DNA from: Asaia krungthepensis NRIC 0535
Lineage (GTDB): Bacteria > Pseudomonadota > Alphaproteobacteria > Acetobacterales > Acetobacteraceae
Direction of reading: 5' to 3'
Length of the DNA: 64,000 nucleotides
Assembly (NCBI RefSeq): GCF_025995175.1
Contig: NZ_BAPV01000003.1
Coordinates: 186,001 to 250,000, forward strand
Positions 18,060 to 27,289 of this stretch are shown here, in pieces; within the stretch, counting starts at the first letter, position 1, and each line of letters begins with the position of its first letter. Below the pieces are notes generated by a model. It was not told the DNA's origin. It searched no databases and worked only from the letters and a program-made list of their open reading frames with translations. Both the position numbers and the translations under genes were made by a program.

Positions 18060-19792
18060 GTCCGAGCCTCCCCATCGCCATCTGATCCAAGGGATAGCGA
18101 CATCGTCGCGAGAGCCTTCATGGTCTTCGAGTGGGAGCTCAGGATCACTGTCCTCCCCTGCGAGAGCGAACGCAGGGAGGCGATGATCTCGTGCTCCGTC
18201 TGTGGGTCAAGATGGGCGGTAGGCTCATCGAGCAGCAGAAGTGGCGCGTCCTTAAGATAGGCGCGCGCAATCGCGATACGTTGGGCCTGACCACCCGAAA
18301 GGCCGAACCCGCCCTCTCCTATCGCCGTCTCAAGCCCATCGGGGAGCAGAGGCAGGAAACTGTCGATCGCAGCCGCTTCGATAGCGCGCTGCAGTTCGTC
18401 CTCGGTCGCATCCGGGCGGGCGAAGATCAGATTGTCGCGCAATGTCCCGGCGAAGAGCACCGGCTTTTGCCCGATCCAGGCGAGATGACGCGCGATATCG
18501 CGTCCCCTCATCGTAGCGATATCCTGATCATTGAACAGGATGCGGCCCGAGACGGGCTGAATGAACCCGAGCAACAACTCGATCAGGGTGGATTTTCCTG
18601 CCCCTGAGGGACCGTCGAGCAGGAGAATGTCATCCGGAGCCACCGCGAAATCGATTCCGTCCAGAATGAGCGGACCATGATCCTTCCAGCGATAGGAGAG
18701 ATTTTCTGCCCGGACGTTCACGACGAGTACGGGCGTCTCGCGCTCTTGCGCGATCTCGCCCTCGGGAGCGGCGAGACCGCTATTGAGCCCTTCCATAGCC
18801 TCGGCGGCGCCCGCCGCATGGGCGCGGTCCTGATAGGCAAGAGCAAGCCCCCGGAAAGGCGCAAAGAACTCCGGCACGAGAAACAGTGCGAAAACTGTTC
18901 CGGTCAGATGGGGCGAAGGGTGAATGCTCGGGGCCGCCAATCCGTTGAGATGAACGAAATGTCCCTGCGTCAGAACAATCAAGATGATGGCCGCAACCAT
19001 GGCGATATCGATTGCCGCGGAGGAGAGAAATGCGACGCGCAGGATCTTCATCGTCCTGCGGCGCAGATCGTCGGCGGAGCGTGAGAGAGCCTCAGCCTCG
19101 CGGTCCGTCGCATTAGCCAGCACAATGGTGGCTACGCCACGGATGCGGTCAAGGAACCTCGCCTGCAGGCGGACCATAGCCAGAAACTGGTTTCTGGATG
19201 CCAGCGCTGCCCCGATGCCGAACACGGCCTGAGACACAGGAACAAGGGCCCCGCATATTGCAAGGATCAGCGCCGCCCTGGGATCGACCACGAACACGGC
19301 AATCAGCACAAGAGCGGGGAAAACCATCCAGGTCATTGAGGCAGGAAGCCAACGGGCAAAATAGCCATCGAGTACCTCGATTCGGTCTACGAGTAGCGAA
19401 GCGATCTCAGCGGAGTGCTGACGCCGGAGGAGAGCTGGACCGATATCGATGACAGAATCGAGGACCGATCGACGCAGGCGCGCCCGCGCCACGATACCGG
19501 CCCGAGCTGCAAAAAGCTCCTGAACACAGATGGATAAAGCGCGCAGCACGGACAAAGCTGCGAAGGCAGCGATCAGCCCGATCGCGGTATGGGTCGTCGC
19601 TTGTGGCGCCAGATCAGGGAAGATGCGTGCCACCAGCACGTTGCCGATGATGGCTGCCAGACACCAGGCCTGGCCGATGCCAATAAGGGTACCAAGAGCT
19701 CCTGAAATCACGACAGGGAGGGCTGCGCGCTTGGCCGGCCCCGCTTGCTGCCGGACCCAGGCCCGAACCAGTTTCTTGTCTACGCCGCTCAT
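18056..19792 (-). CDS. cydD: Thiol reductant ABC exporter subunit CydD
   Basis: This 578-residue half-transporter is the first gene of the cydDC pair. The membrane domain (about 20-320) starts with the basic N-terminus and long hydrophobic helix typical of CydD; the ATPase has DGPSGAGKST, signature LSGGQAQRIAIARAYL and LLLLDEPTAHLD. It works as heterodimer with CydC. In acetic acid bacteria the bd-type quinol oxidase is a main terminal oxidase, so the pair is probably important for respiration (family knowledge, not seen here). The 416-base gap upstream contains a structured RNA candidate. Confidence 0.92.
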   Translation of the reverse strand: MSGVDKKLVRAWVRQQAGPAKRAALPVVISGALGTLIGIGQAWCLAAIIGNVLVARIFPDLAPQATTHTAIGLIAAFAALSVLRALSICVQELFAARAGIVARARLRRSVLDSVIDIGPALLRRQHSAEIASLLVDRIEVLDGYFARWLPASMTWMVFPALVLIAVFVVDPRAALILAICGALVPVSQAVFGIGAALASRNQFLAMVRLQARFLDRIRGVATIVLANATDREAEALSRSADDLRRRTMKILRVAFLSSAAIDIAMVAAIILIVLTQGHFVHLNGLAAPSIHPSPHLTGTVFALFLVPEFFAPFRGLALAYQDRAHAAGAAEAMEGLNSGLAAPEGEIAQERETPVLVVNVRAENLSYRWKDHGPLILDGIDFAVAPDDILLLDGPSGAGKSTLIELLLGFIQPVSGRILFNDQDIATMRGRDIARHLAWIGQKPVLFAGTLRDNLIFARPDATEDELQRAIEAAAIDSFLPLLPDGLETAIGEGGFGLSGGQAQRIAIARAYLKDAPLLLLDEPTAHLDPQTEHEIIASLRSLSQGRTVILSSHSKTMKALATMSLSLGSDGDGEART

Positions 19793-20004
19793 GACGCTGG
19801 GATATAGGCAATGCTGGGGCGAAACGGTAGTGATCGGACAGCCAGATTGCAGAACATTAAGCCGTTTTTCGTGACGAGGAGTGAAGGTGCAGGTGTCGTG
19901 CGCTTCACGACGTGCAGCGGGTCAGCCTATGATCGCGCTGCCAACCGCGTCCTCCCCGAAGCTGAGACGTCAAAGTGATGTCGTGGGATGGACGCTTATC
20001 TAGG

Positions 20005-20129
20005 TTCGGCCGTGCGGGTCCGAAACGTAGAGGGATGCCGAGCATCGGTGCACCCGAACAATCCAGTGTTCGGCGAGGCCTAATGCACCGCCGCGCGAAA
20101 CAAAACCCCGCCGTCGAGCGGCGGGGTTT
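20005..20129 (+). ncRNA. Candidate structured small RNA
   Basis: Four helices follow each other: TTCGG/CCGAA (20005-20024), GATGC-CGA-GCATC (20034-20046), an outer GGTGCA (20047-20052) with TGCACC (20084-20089) that encloses CCGAACA-N6-TGTTCGG (20054-20073), and a terminal AAACCCCGCCG/CGGCGGGGTTT stem with TTT (20103-20129). This looks like a folded transcript ended by an intrinsic terminator. It matches neither the SRP RNA core nor a tRNA. The strand is inferred from the order of stems; the 5' end and promoter are not defined, and 6S RNA cannot be excluded. Confidence 0.35.
20103..20129. terminator. Strong bidirectional intrinsic terminator
   Basis: AAACCCCGCCG, loop TCGAG, CGGCGGGGTTT: 11-base perfect arms with TTT on the plus strand and TTTT on the minus strand. 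On the minus strand it would end the secreted-protein gene that stops at 20209; on the plus strand it would end the candidate RNA. Confidence 0.7.
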
Positions 20130-20136
20130 ATCTTGC

Positions 20137-20159
20137 GGCTCGATCTCAATGATCGAGCC
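20137..20159. terminator. Second hairpin downstream of the secreted-protein gene
   Basis: GGCTCGATC, loop TCAAT, GATCGAGCC form a 9-base perfect stem 50 bases after the stop of the minus-strand gene at 20209. There is no T-run, so it may be a 3'-end stabiliser placed ahead of the terminator at 20103-20129. Confidence 0.4.
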
Positions 20160-20208
20160 CAGCTGTATGACCTCGGTTCGAGCGCTCCGCGATCATGCAG
20201 GTTGAGTG

Positions 20209-20523
20209 TTATTGACCCGACGATGCTGGCATCGAAGAGGCAGGCATCTTCATCGAGTTATCCATCGGCATCGGAGCCGGTGCCGGAGCGGTCGCGCTGG
20301 CCGTCGGGGCAGAGGCCGGTGCGGTTGCGGGAACCGGGGTCTGGGCCTGCTGCAGGCTGCGGGCATTCAGATCTTCGGTGGAAGCCGAGCCCTTGTCTGC
20401 TTTCTGATGGTGCATCGCTGTCTTGCTCGAATGCGCCTTATGCGGCGTGTGCTTTGCGAAAGCAGGGGTGGCAATGGCAAAGGTAGCGGCCATCAGCGTG
20501 GCACCCATAGCAGAGAACTTCAT
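20209..20523 (-). CDS. Small secreted His-rich / Met-rich protein
   Basis: The 104-residue protein has a clear signal peptide (cut after PAFA, residue 23). The mature chain starts with a basic histidine-rich part (KHTPHKAHSSKTAMHHQK), continues with an Ala-Pro-Thr low-complexity linker and ends with a methionine-rich part (MPMDNSMKMP, then SSM). There is no known domain. Histidine- and methionine-rich stretches in the periplasm often bind copper, so a metal-buffering role is possible; a simple cell-envelope linker protein is the alternative. ATG 20523 is preceded by AAGGAAG at the right distance. Confidence 0.65.
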   Translation of the reverse strand: MKFSAMGATLMAATFAIATPAFAKHTPHKAHSSKTAMHHQKADKGSASTEDLNARSLQQAQTPVPATAPASAPTASATAPAPAPMPMDNSMKMPASSMPASSGQ

Positions 20524-20653
20524 GTGACTTCCTTTCAGAATTCGCGGATCCCGGGGCGCGAGACGTGGTTTGCACCATGCTCATACCCGTCGATAAGCAC
20601 GAAACGTAACGAAGCCGTTGCAGTTTCTTGTGGAATCGAAAACGACCGCGTGA

Positions 20654-21115
20654 TCAGTCGCGAATGACGGCGCCGGGCTGCGAAGACACGCCATAAGTAT
20701 CGCGCGCCCTTTTGATGAACGCCGACACCATCAGACGCACACCCTCATTGAACACAACACCAATGGCGTTTTGCAGCAGACGCGAGCGGAACTCGAAATC
20801 GACAAAAAAATCTACCAGGCATCCGCGAGGATCGGGGGTGAACGTCCAGACATTGTTCAGATAACGGAACGGCCCCTTCTCGTAACGCACCCTTATGCGG
20901 TGGGGTCGTTCCAGCGACACGCGGCTAGTGAAAGTCTCGCGGAACGGACCGAATCCCACGGTGAGATCGGCCACCAGCTCCTGCTCGGTGCGCGATTTGA
21001 TGACGGCTTTGACGCACCAGGGAAGAAACTGCGGATAGGCACCCACATCGGCCACGAGATCGAAAAGCTGTTCAGGACTGTAAGCGATCAACCGTTGCTC
21101 GGCATGGGTGGGCAT
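20654..21115 (-). CDS. COQ10/RatA-type START-domain protein
   Basis: The 153-residue protein is a polyketide-cyclase/START-fold member close to mitochondrial COQ10 and bacterial RatA: YSPEQLFDLVADVGAYPQFLPWC near the N-terminus and VDFFVDFEFRSRLLQNAIGVVFNEGVRLMVSAFIKRA at the end. The COQ10 type binds ubiquinone and aids its delivery to the respiratory chain; the RatA toxin role is known only in E. coli. In alphaproteobacteria it commonly follows lipA, as here (stop and start share one base), which supports the quinone role. Confidence 0.85.
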   Translation of the reverse strand: MPTHAEQRLIAYSPEQLFDLVADVGAYPQFLPWCVKAVIKSRTEQELVADLTVGFGPFRETFTSRVSLERPHRIRVRYEKGPFRYLNNVWTFTPDPRGCLVDFFVDFEFRSRLLQNAIGVVFNEGVRLMVSAFIKRARDTYGVSSQPGAVIRD

Positions 21116-22104
21116 TATTGTCTCTCCGGCAGAAGCGCGTCCTGCTTCAGCCTGTTCTGTCGCGCCTCTCGCAGCGCTGCGAAATCTGAATCGGCATGGT
21201 AGGACGAGCGCGTCAGCGGGCTCGAACTGACCTGAAGGAAGCCCTTGGCACGCGCCATGCGGGCGAACTCCTCAAACTCATCAGGCGGCACGAACTTGGC
21301 GACGGCCGCATGTTTGGGCGTGGGCTGCAGGTACTGCCCCATCGTGATGAAATCGACATCGGCAATACGGAAATCATCCATCACCTGCGCCACTTCCATT
21401 TTCTCCTCACCCAAGCCCAGCATCAGGCCGGATTTGGTGAAGATGGACGCATCGAGCGCCTTCACATCGTCCAGCAGGCGCACGGACTGGAAATAGCGCG
21501 CGCCCGGCCGGATAGACGGATAGAGCCGGGGGACGGTTTCGATGTTATGGTTGAAAACATCCGGGCGCGCCTTCACGACCACCTCGAGTGCCCCCGGCTT
21601 ACGCAGGAAATCCGGCGTCAGGATCTCGATGGTGGTTTCCGGCGAGGCCTCGCGCACCCGTGCAATCGTCTGCGCGAAGTGGAGCGCACCGCCATCGGCC
21701 AGATCGTCGCGATCGACCGAGGTGATGACCACATGACGCAACCCGAGCTTGGCCACGGCTTCGGCCACGCGCTGCGGTTCGTCCGTATCCAGTACCTTGG
21801 GCATACCCGTCGTGACATTGCAGAACGAGCAGGCCCGGGTACAGATCTCCCCCATGATCATCATGGTGGCATGACGCTGCGACCAGCATTCACCGATATT
21901 CGGACAGGCCGCTTCCTCACAGACCGTCACCAGTCTGTTGTCGCGCATCAGCTTGCGCGTCTCCTGATAGACCGGGCTGTTCGGCGCCCTCACCCGTATC
22001 CAGTCTGGCTTGCGCTGGATCGGGTTATCGGGCCGATTGGCCTTCTCAGGATGGCGAAGCGAGCCTGGCTTCCGGTGATCGATGGTGATGCGCTGCATGG
22101 TCAT
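21115..22104 (-). CDS. lipA: Lipoyl synthase
   Basis: The 329-residue radical-SAM enzyme inserts two sulfurs into octanoyl groups on lipoyl domains. The auxiliary cluster motif [12 protein letters not shown] and the radical-SAM triad CTRACSFC are present, along with the C-terminal RSSYHAD serine ligand motif. Its place right after lpd in the pyruvate dehydrogenase operon fits: it matures the lipoyl domains of PdhB and PdhC. ATG 22104 lies just after the lpd stop; an upstream in-frame start at 22131 would overlap lpd. Confidence 0.95.
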   Translation of the reverse strand: MTMQRITIDHRKPGSLRHPEKANRPDNPIQRKPDWIRVRAPNSPVYQETRKLMRDNRLVTVCEEAACPNIGECWSQRHATMMIMGEICTRACSFCNVTTGMPKVLDTDEPQRVAEAVAKLGLRHVVITSVDRDDLADGGALHFAQTIARVREASPETTIEILTPDFLRKPGALEVVVKARPDVFNHNIETVPRLYPSIRPGARYFQSVRLLDDVKALDASIFTKSGLMLGLGEEKMEVAQVMDDFRIADVDFITMGQYLQPTPKHAAVAKFVPPDEFEEFARMARAKGFLQVSSSPLTRSSYHADSDFAALREARQNRLKQDALLPERQ

Positions 22105-22106
22105 GA

Positions 22107-23510
22107 CTAGAAGTGGAGTGCCCCACCCCAAGCTGCAAGAACCGATTCATGCATCGTTTCCGAGATGGTCGGATGCGGGAAAACGGTTTCCTTGAGTTCG
22201 GCCTCGGTCAATTCGGAGGTGCGCGCGATGACGTAACCCTGGATCATCTCGGTGACCTCGGCCCCGATCATGTGCGCCCCCAAAAGCTCACCGGTTTCGG
22301 CGTCGAAAATGGTCTTGGTCAGACCGTCCGGCTCTCCCATGGCCAGCGCCTTGCCGTTGGCCAGGAACGGAAAACGTCCGATCTTGAGCTTGCGTCCCGT
22401 CGCCTTGGCTTTCTCCTCGGTCAGTCCCACGGACGCGACCTGAGGGCGGCTATAGGTGCACCCCGGGATGTTGAGCGGATGGAGCGGCTCGGGATCGTGC
22501 CCGGCAATCTTCTCGACGCAGATCACACCCTCATGGCTCGCCTTGTGCGCCAGCCAAGGCGCGCCGGCCACGTCGCCAATGGCCCAGAGGCCGGGCTCGC
22601 CGGTGCGGCAGAACTCATCGACAATGATGTGGGTCTTGTCGATCTTGACCTTGGTCTGCTCAAGACCGAGATCCTCGACATTCCCCACGATCCCGACAGC
22701 CAGAATCACCTTGTCCACCACCAGATCGGTCGTGCCCGAGGCTGTGGTGATCCGGGTGGATACCGTTCCGTCCTTCTTCTCAAGCGGGCCGACCTTGGCG
22801 CCGGTCAGCACCTTGATGCCCTGCTTCTCGAAGGCCTTCTGAGCCATGGCGCTGATCTCGGCGTCCTCGGCGATCATGATACGGTCCGCCACCTCCGCGA
22901 TGGTCACTTCCGCGCCCATGTTGCGATAGAAGGAGGCGAACTCGACGCCAATCGCGCCGGACCCGATCACCAGGAGGCGCTTCGGCAGTTCCTTGGGCAC
23001 CATCGCCTCGCGATAGGTCCAGACCAGTTCGCCATCGGGTTCGAGCCCAGGGAAGTGGCGGGCTCGGGCCCCTGTTGCCAGAATCACATCCGGCGCTGCG
23101 ATACGGCCGGTCTCACTGCCATCCTTGGTGATGGCGACGACATGCGCCTTGCCATCGCGCCCGGCGAGCTTCGCACGGCCGTCATAGACCCTGACCTTCG
23201 CCTTTTTCAGCAGGCCGGCCACGCCACGGGAAAGCTGGCGCGAGACAGAGCGTGAGCGGGCCACCACCTTCTCGATATCGAAGCTCACCTTCTCCGCGCT
23301 GAAACCGAACTCGGCAAGATTGTGGAGCTGATGGTTCAGTTCGGAGGCACGCAGCAACGCCTTTGTCGGGATGCAACCCCAGTTGAGGCAGATACCGCCC
23401 AGATGGGTGCTTTCCACCACCGCGACATTCTTGCCAAGCTGGGCGGCGCGCAGGGCAGCGACATACCCGCCCGGACCGCCACCGACGACGATCAGATCGA
23501 ATTTGTCCAT
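22107..23510 (-). CDS. lpdA: Dihydrolipoyl dehydrogenase (E3)
   Basis: The 467-residue flavoprotein reoxidises dihydrolipoamide with NAD+ for the pyruvate dehydrogenase complex. It has the FAD-binding GGGPGG near residue 9, the redox disulfide CLNWGC near 41-46, an NAD-binding [10 protein letters not shown] near 180 and the C-terminal HPTISE catalytic histidine motif. Placement within pdhABC-lpd-lipA indicates that it is the E3 of this complex, perhaps shared with other 2-oxoacid complexes encoded elsewhere. Confidence 0.95.
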   Translation of the reverse strand: MDKFDLIVVGGGPGGYVAALRAAQLGKNVAVVESTHLGGICLNWGCIPTKALLRASELNHQLHNLAEFGFSAEKVSFDIEKVVARSRSVSRQLSRGVAGLLKKAKVRVYDGRAKLAGRDGKAHVVAITKDGSETGRIAAPDVILATGARARHFPGLEPDGELVWTYREAMVPKELPKRLLVIGSGAIGVEFASFYRNMGAEVTIAEVADRIMIAEDAEISAMAQKAFEKQGIKVLTGAKVGPLEKKDGTVSTRITTASGTTDLVVDKVILAVGIVGNVEDLGLEQTKVKIDKTHIIVDEFCRTGEPGLWAIGDVAGAPWLAHKASHEGVICVEKIAGHDPEPLHPLNIPGCTYSRPQVASVGLTEEKAKATGRKLKIGRFPFLANGKALAMGEPDGLTKTIFDAETGELLGAHMIGAEVTEMIQGYVIARTSELTEAELKETVFPHPTISETMHESVLAAWGGALHF

Positions 23511-23513
23511 GAC

Positions 23514-24800
23514 TCAGATCACCAGTGAATAGGGGTTTTGAACGATATCGCGCAGCGCGTTCAACCATTGGGCGCCCAGCGCACCATCGACGGCGCGATG
23601 ATCGACCGAGAGCGTGGCCGTCATGACGGTTGCAACGGCAAGCTGGTCACCGCGCACCACAGCGCGTTTTTCACCTGCGGCAATCGCCAGAATACCGGCC
23701 TGGGGCGGGTTGATGATGGCCGCAAACTCGCGCACGCCGAACATGCCCATATTCGAGATCGAGAAGGTGCCGCCCTGGAATTCCTCGGGCTTCAGCTTGC
23801 CGTCACGCGCACGTTTGGCCAGATCGCGGGCCTCGGCGCTGATTGCGCGCAGGGATTTGCGGTCGGCCTGACGAATGATCGGGGTGATCAGACCATCGGG
23901 AATGGAGACTGCCATCGAGATATCGATCTCGGGGAAATGCAGCGTCTCTGCCTCGGTATACTGGACATTCAGACCCGGGCAGTCGCGCAGGGCAAGAGCC
24001 ACAGCCTTGATCATCATGTCATTGACCGAGATCTTGAACTGCCCCTCTCCCTCGCTCGGCGAGGCCGCATTGAGCTTGGAACGCAGCGCGAGCAGCGCGT
24101 CGAGTTCGATATCCACCGAGACGTAGAAATGCGGGACGGTCTGCTTGGACTCGCTCAGGCGACGCGCAATGACCTTGCGCATAGACGAGTTGGGCACGCG
24201 CTTCGCTTCGGCGGGCGCCGTCACCGGAGCGGCTGCACCACCCGTGGTAGCAGGCTTTGCATTCTCGACGTCGCGACGAAGAATGCGCCCGTTCGGTCCT
24301 GTCCCCTTCAGCGATGAGAGGTCGATCCCCTTCTGCGACGCGATGCGGCGCGCGAGAGGCGATGCAAAAACGCGCTTGCCTGTGGGCCCAGCGACGGGCG
24401 CTGCCTGCGACGTCGAGGCAGCGGACTGGGCGGGAGCGGACTGGGCCGAAGTGGATTGAGCCGGAGCGGCCGGGGTAGAAGCGGGCTGGGCAGCGGTTTG
24501 CGGTGCGGGTTCGGCCTTTTTTGCAGCTGGCGCGTCGACCGCATCCGGCACGGCTTCGCCCTCGTCGACCAGGATAGCGATGGGTGAGTTGACCTTCACC
24601 CCCTCGCTGCCTTCAGGAACGACGATACGCCCAAGAATGCCTTCATCGACGGCCTCGACTTCCATCGTGGCCTTGTCTGTCTCGATCTCGGCAATCAGAT
24701 CGCCCGATTTGACCGTGTCGCCTTCCTTCTTCAGCCAGCGCGAGAGGGTTCCCTCGGTCATGGTCGGAGAAAGAGCGGGCATCAGGATATTGGTAGCCAT
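23514..24800 (-). CDS. pdhC: Pyruvate dehydrogenase E2, dihydrolipoamide acetyltransferase
   Basis: The 428-residue core subunit transfers acetyl groups to CoA. It carries one N-terminal lipoyl domain (about 1-78, lysine in [10 protein letters not shown]), a long Ala-Pro-Ser-Gln linker rich in the repeated [11 protein letters not shown] pattern, a peripheral-subunit-binding domain ([23 protein letters not shown], about 144-180) and the catalytic domain with DHRAVDG near the C-terminus. The linker codons are GC-rich and repetitive, so copy number of the Ala-Pro-Ser pattern may vary between strains. Confidence 0.95.
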   Translation of the reverse strand: MATNILMPALSPTMTEGTLSRWLKKEGDTVKSGDLIAEIETDKATMEVEAVDEGILGRIVVPEGSEGVKVNSPIAILVDEGEAVPDAVDAPAAKKAEPAPQTAAQPASTPAAPAQSTSAQSAPAQSAASTSQAAPVAGPTGKRVFASPLARRIASQKGIDLSSLKGTGPNGRILRRDVENAKPATTGGAAAPVTAPAEAKRVPNSSMRKVIARRLSESKQTVPHFYVSVDIELDALLALRSKLNAASPSEGEGQFKISVNDMMIKAVALALRDCPGLNVQYTEAETLHFPEIDISMAVSIPDGLITPIIRQADRKSLRAISAEARDLAKRARDGKLKPEEFQGGTFSISNMGMFGVREFAAIINPPQAGILAIAAGEKRAVVRGDQLAVATVMTATLSVDHRAVDGALGAQWLNALRDIVQNPYSLVI

Positions 24801-24812
24801 GGTCGCAGCCCC

Positions 24813-26159
24813 TCAGAACAGTTTGCGAACCGCGTCCACCACCCAGTCAGGCTGCGGAAGCGCATGTTTCTCAAGATTGGCGGCGTAGGGCAGCGGGATA
24901 TCCAGACCGCAAACGCGCGCAGGCGGGGCATCGAGATAATCGAATGCCTGCTCACAGGCCACCGTGCAGATCTCGGCACCGATACCGGCGACGGGCCAAC
25001 CTTCCTCGACGGATACGATACGGCTCGTCTTCTTCACGCTATTGATGATCGTCTCGGTATCCAGGGGACGGATGGTGCGCAGGTTGATCACCTCGGCCTC
25101 GATCCCCTGTTCTGCCAGCTTCGCAGCGGCTTCGAGCGCCACACCCACCATGATCGAGAACGCGACCAGCGTCACATCCTTGCCTTCACGCTCGATCTTG
25201 GCCTTGCCGATGGGCAGGATGAAGTCTTCATCCACCGGGCACGGGAATTTCTGACCGTAAAGAATCTCGTTTTCGAGCACGATCACCGGGTTTGGATCGC
25301 GAATAGCGGCGCGGAGCAGACCCTTGGCATCCTCCGACGACCACGGGGCAACAACCTTCAGTCCGGGCACATGAGCGTACCAGCTGGCATAACACTGTGA
25401 GTGCTGAGCGCCGACACGTGCCGCAGCGCCGTTCGGGCCACGGAACACGATGGGACAGCCCATCTGGCCGCCGGACATGTAAAGCGTCTTGGCGGCGGAA
25501 TTAATGATATGGTCGATGGCCTGCATGGCAAAATTCATGGTCATGAATTCCACAATCGGCTTGAGACCTGTCAGCGCCGCGCCGACCGCCATGCCGGTAA
25601 AGCCATGCTCCGTGATCGGCGTATCGATGATGCGACGCTCGCCGAATTCATCGAGCAGACCCTGGCTGATCTTGTAGGCGCCCTGATACTGGGCGACTTC
25701 CTCGCCAAGCAGGAACACATCGTCATCACGGCGCAGCTCAGCGGCCATCGCATCACGCAGGGCTTCACGCACCGTGATGACCGAGGTCTCTCCCCATTCG
25801 CGGTCCGGTGTCGCCACCAGCTCCTGCGGCTTCTGGGGGGCTTTCTCCTCAACCGCGGTCTGGACCGGGGTCGCCTGGGCTGGGGCCGGGCCGTTTTCCA
25901 GCGCCGAGATATCCTCGCCTTCTTCTGCGATGATCGCGATCTGCGTGTTCACAGCGACGTTTTCGGTGCCTTCTGGCACGAGAATTTTCGCCAGGATACC
26001 GCTATCGACTGCCTCGACTTCCATCGTCGCCTTGTCGGTTTCGATCTCGGCAATGACGTCGCCTGAATTGATCTTGTCACCCGCCTTGCGGGTCCATTTC
26101 GAGATCGTGCCTTCGGTCATGGTAGGCGAAAGTGCCGGCATGAGAACAGGAGCGGCCAT
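24813..26159 (-). CDS. pdhB: Pyruvate dehydrogenase E1 beta with N-terminal lipoyl domain
   Basis: The 448-residue protein joins a lipoyl domain (about 1-80, [12 protein letters not shown] and lysine in [10 protein letters not shown]) through an Ala-Pro-Gln linker to the E1 beta transketolase-type domain (about 125-448), which with PdhA decarboxylates pyruvate. This fused architecture is known from several alphaproteobacteria, Zymomonas and Sinorhizobium among them. The lipoyl domain is almost the same as that of PdhC twelve bases downstream, pointing to domain duplication or ongoing conversion. Confidence 0.95.
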   Translation of the reverse strand: MAAPVLMPALSPTMTEGTISKWTRKAGDKINSGDVIAEIETDKATMEVEAVDSGILAKILVPEGTENVAVNTQIAIIAEEGEDISALENGPAPAQATPVQTAVEEKAPQKPQELVATPDREWGETSVITVREALRDAMAAELRRDDDVFLLGEEVAQYQGAYKISQGLLDEFGERRIIDTPITEHGFTGMAVGAALTGLKPIVEFMTMNFAMQAIDHIINSAAKTLYMSGGQMGCPIVFRGPNGAAARVGAQHSQCYASWYAHVPGLKVVAPWSSEDAKGLLRAAIRDPNPVIVLENEILYGQKFPCPVDEDFILPIGKAKIEREGKDVTLVAFSIMVGVALEAAAKLAEQGIEAEVINLRTIRPLDTETIINSVKKTSRIVSVEEGWPVAGIGAEICTVACEQAFDYLDAPPARVCGLDIPLPYAANLEKHALPQPDWVVDAVRKLF

Positions 26160-26162
26160 GAC

Positions 26163-27185
26163 TTACGCCTCCACCAGAATATCGGTCCAGAGTTCAGAGA
26201 GATCGGGCTCAGGGCTGTTCTGCGCGAACTCCGCAGCGTCATTGACGATCTGCTTCACTTCGGCGTCGATCTCCTTGAACGCCTCGTCCGTCGTGCCCTT
26301 CTCGGACAGGAGCTTGTGCAGCGCCTCGATCGGGTCACGCGTGCGGCGCATTTCCTCAACTTCCGAGCGGTCGCGATAGCGTGCCGGATCGGACATTGAG
26401 TGGCCACGATAACGATAGGTTTCCATCTCGAGCAGGAATGGCCCCTTGCCCGCACGGCAATGAGCGACGGCCTCCTGGGCCGCCTCATGCACGGCGAACA
26501 GATCCATGCCGTCTACCTTGCGTCCCGGAATTTTCCAGGGGGCGCCGATCTGCGAGAGATCATGCGCGGCGGCGCTGGAGCGCTCGACGCTGGTGCCCAT
26601 GCCGTAGCGGTTATTCTCGATCACATAGATGCAGGGCAGCTTGTGCAGGGCAGCGAGATTGAAACTCTCATAGACCTGACCCTGCTGGGCTGCGCCTTCA
26701 CCAAAATAGGCCACGCCTACCTCGTCGGTGCCGCGATACTTGTTGGCGAAAGCCAGGCCCGTGCCGATAGCGACCTGCGCGCCGACGATGCCGTGACCGC
26801 CATAAAAGTTCTTCTCGCGCGAGAACATGTGCATGGAGCCGCCCTTGCCATGCGAATAGCCGTCCTTGCGTCCGGTCAGCTCGGCCATCACGCCGCCCGG
26901 GCTCATGCCCATCATCAGCATATGGGCGTGATCGCGATAGGAGGTCACGATCTTGTCGCCTGGCTTCATGGCCAGCGACATACCGACAATCACAGCTTCC
27001 TGGCCGATATAAAGATGGCAGAAACCGCCGATCAGTCCCATGCCGTAAAGCTGCCCTGCCTTTTCCTCAAAGCGACGCAGCAGGAGCATATCGCGATATG
27101 CCGTGCGCACTGTCTCCAAAGGCAGGATCGGTCCGTTATGATCAGCGAGCGGCTGAGCCGCTCCCTTATGGGCTTTGCCGGACAT
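26163..27185 (-). CDS. pdhA: Pyruvate dehydrogenase E1 alpha
   Basis: The 340-residue thiamine-diphosphate subunit carries the GEGAAQQGQVYESFNLAAL...ENN cofactor motif and the YRYRGHSMSDPARYR loop. It is the first gene of a six-gene operon pdhA-pdhB-pdhC-lpd-lipA-COQ10-like gene in which every junction is 12 bases or less. I chose ATG 27185 with AGGAGA at eight bases; an in-frame start at 27266 would add 27 residues outside family homology. Confidence 0.95.
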   Translation of the reverse strand: MSGKAHKGAAQPLADHNGPILPLETVRTAYRDMLLLRRFEEKAGQLYGMGLIGGFCHLYIGQEAVIVGMSLAMKPGDKIVTSYRDHAHMLMMGMSPGGVMAELTGRKDGYSHGKGGSMHMFSREKNFYGGHGIVGAQVAIGTGLAFANKYRGTDEVGVAYFGEGAAQQGQVYESFNLAALHKLPCIYVIENNRYGMGTSVERSSAAAHDLSQIGAPWKIPGRKVDGMDLFAVHEAAQEAVAHCRAGKGPFLLEMETYRYRGHSMSDPARYRDRSEVEEMRRTRDPIEALHKLLSEKGTTDEAFKEIDAEVKQIVNDAAEFAQNSPEPDLSELWTDILVEA

Positions 27186-27289
27186 GCTGAGGTTCTCCTG
27201 AGCCAGACTGTTGCGCCAAGCGCAATTCTGGGACCGGTATTTACCAGTCCCGTTGCGCAAGTCCACAACCCAGGCTGTTAATATGTGCG

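Larger units (their letters stand above)
19793..20208. other. Intergenic region between cydD and the secreted-protein gene
   Basis: No coding gene is credible in these 416 bases. The part next to cydD (19793-19990) must hold the cydDC promoter, which I could not assign firmly. The part from about 19990 to 20130 can fold into a series of stems ending in a strong GC hairpin, listed as an RNA candidate. A second hairpin lies at 20137-20159. Confidence 0.5.

Noticed and set aside
19990-20130. tRNA or SRP RNA in the cydD upstream gap
   Set aside because: No cloverleaf or the conserved SRP tetraloop core is present; it is kept only as an unassigned structured RNA candidate.
22113-23255. A 380-codon plus-strand open frame opposite lpdA
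   Set aside because: It overlaps the whole of a well-matched gene and shows no protein family resemblance.
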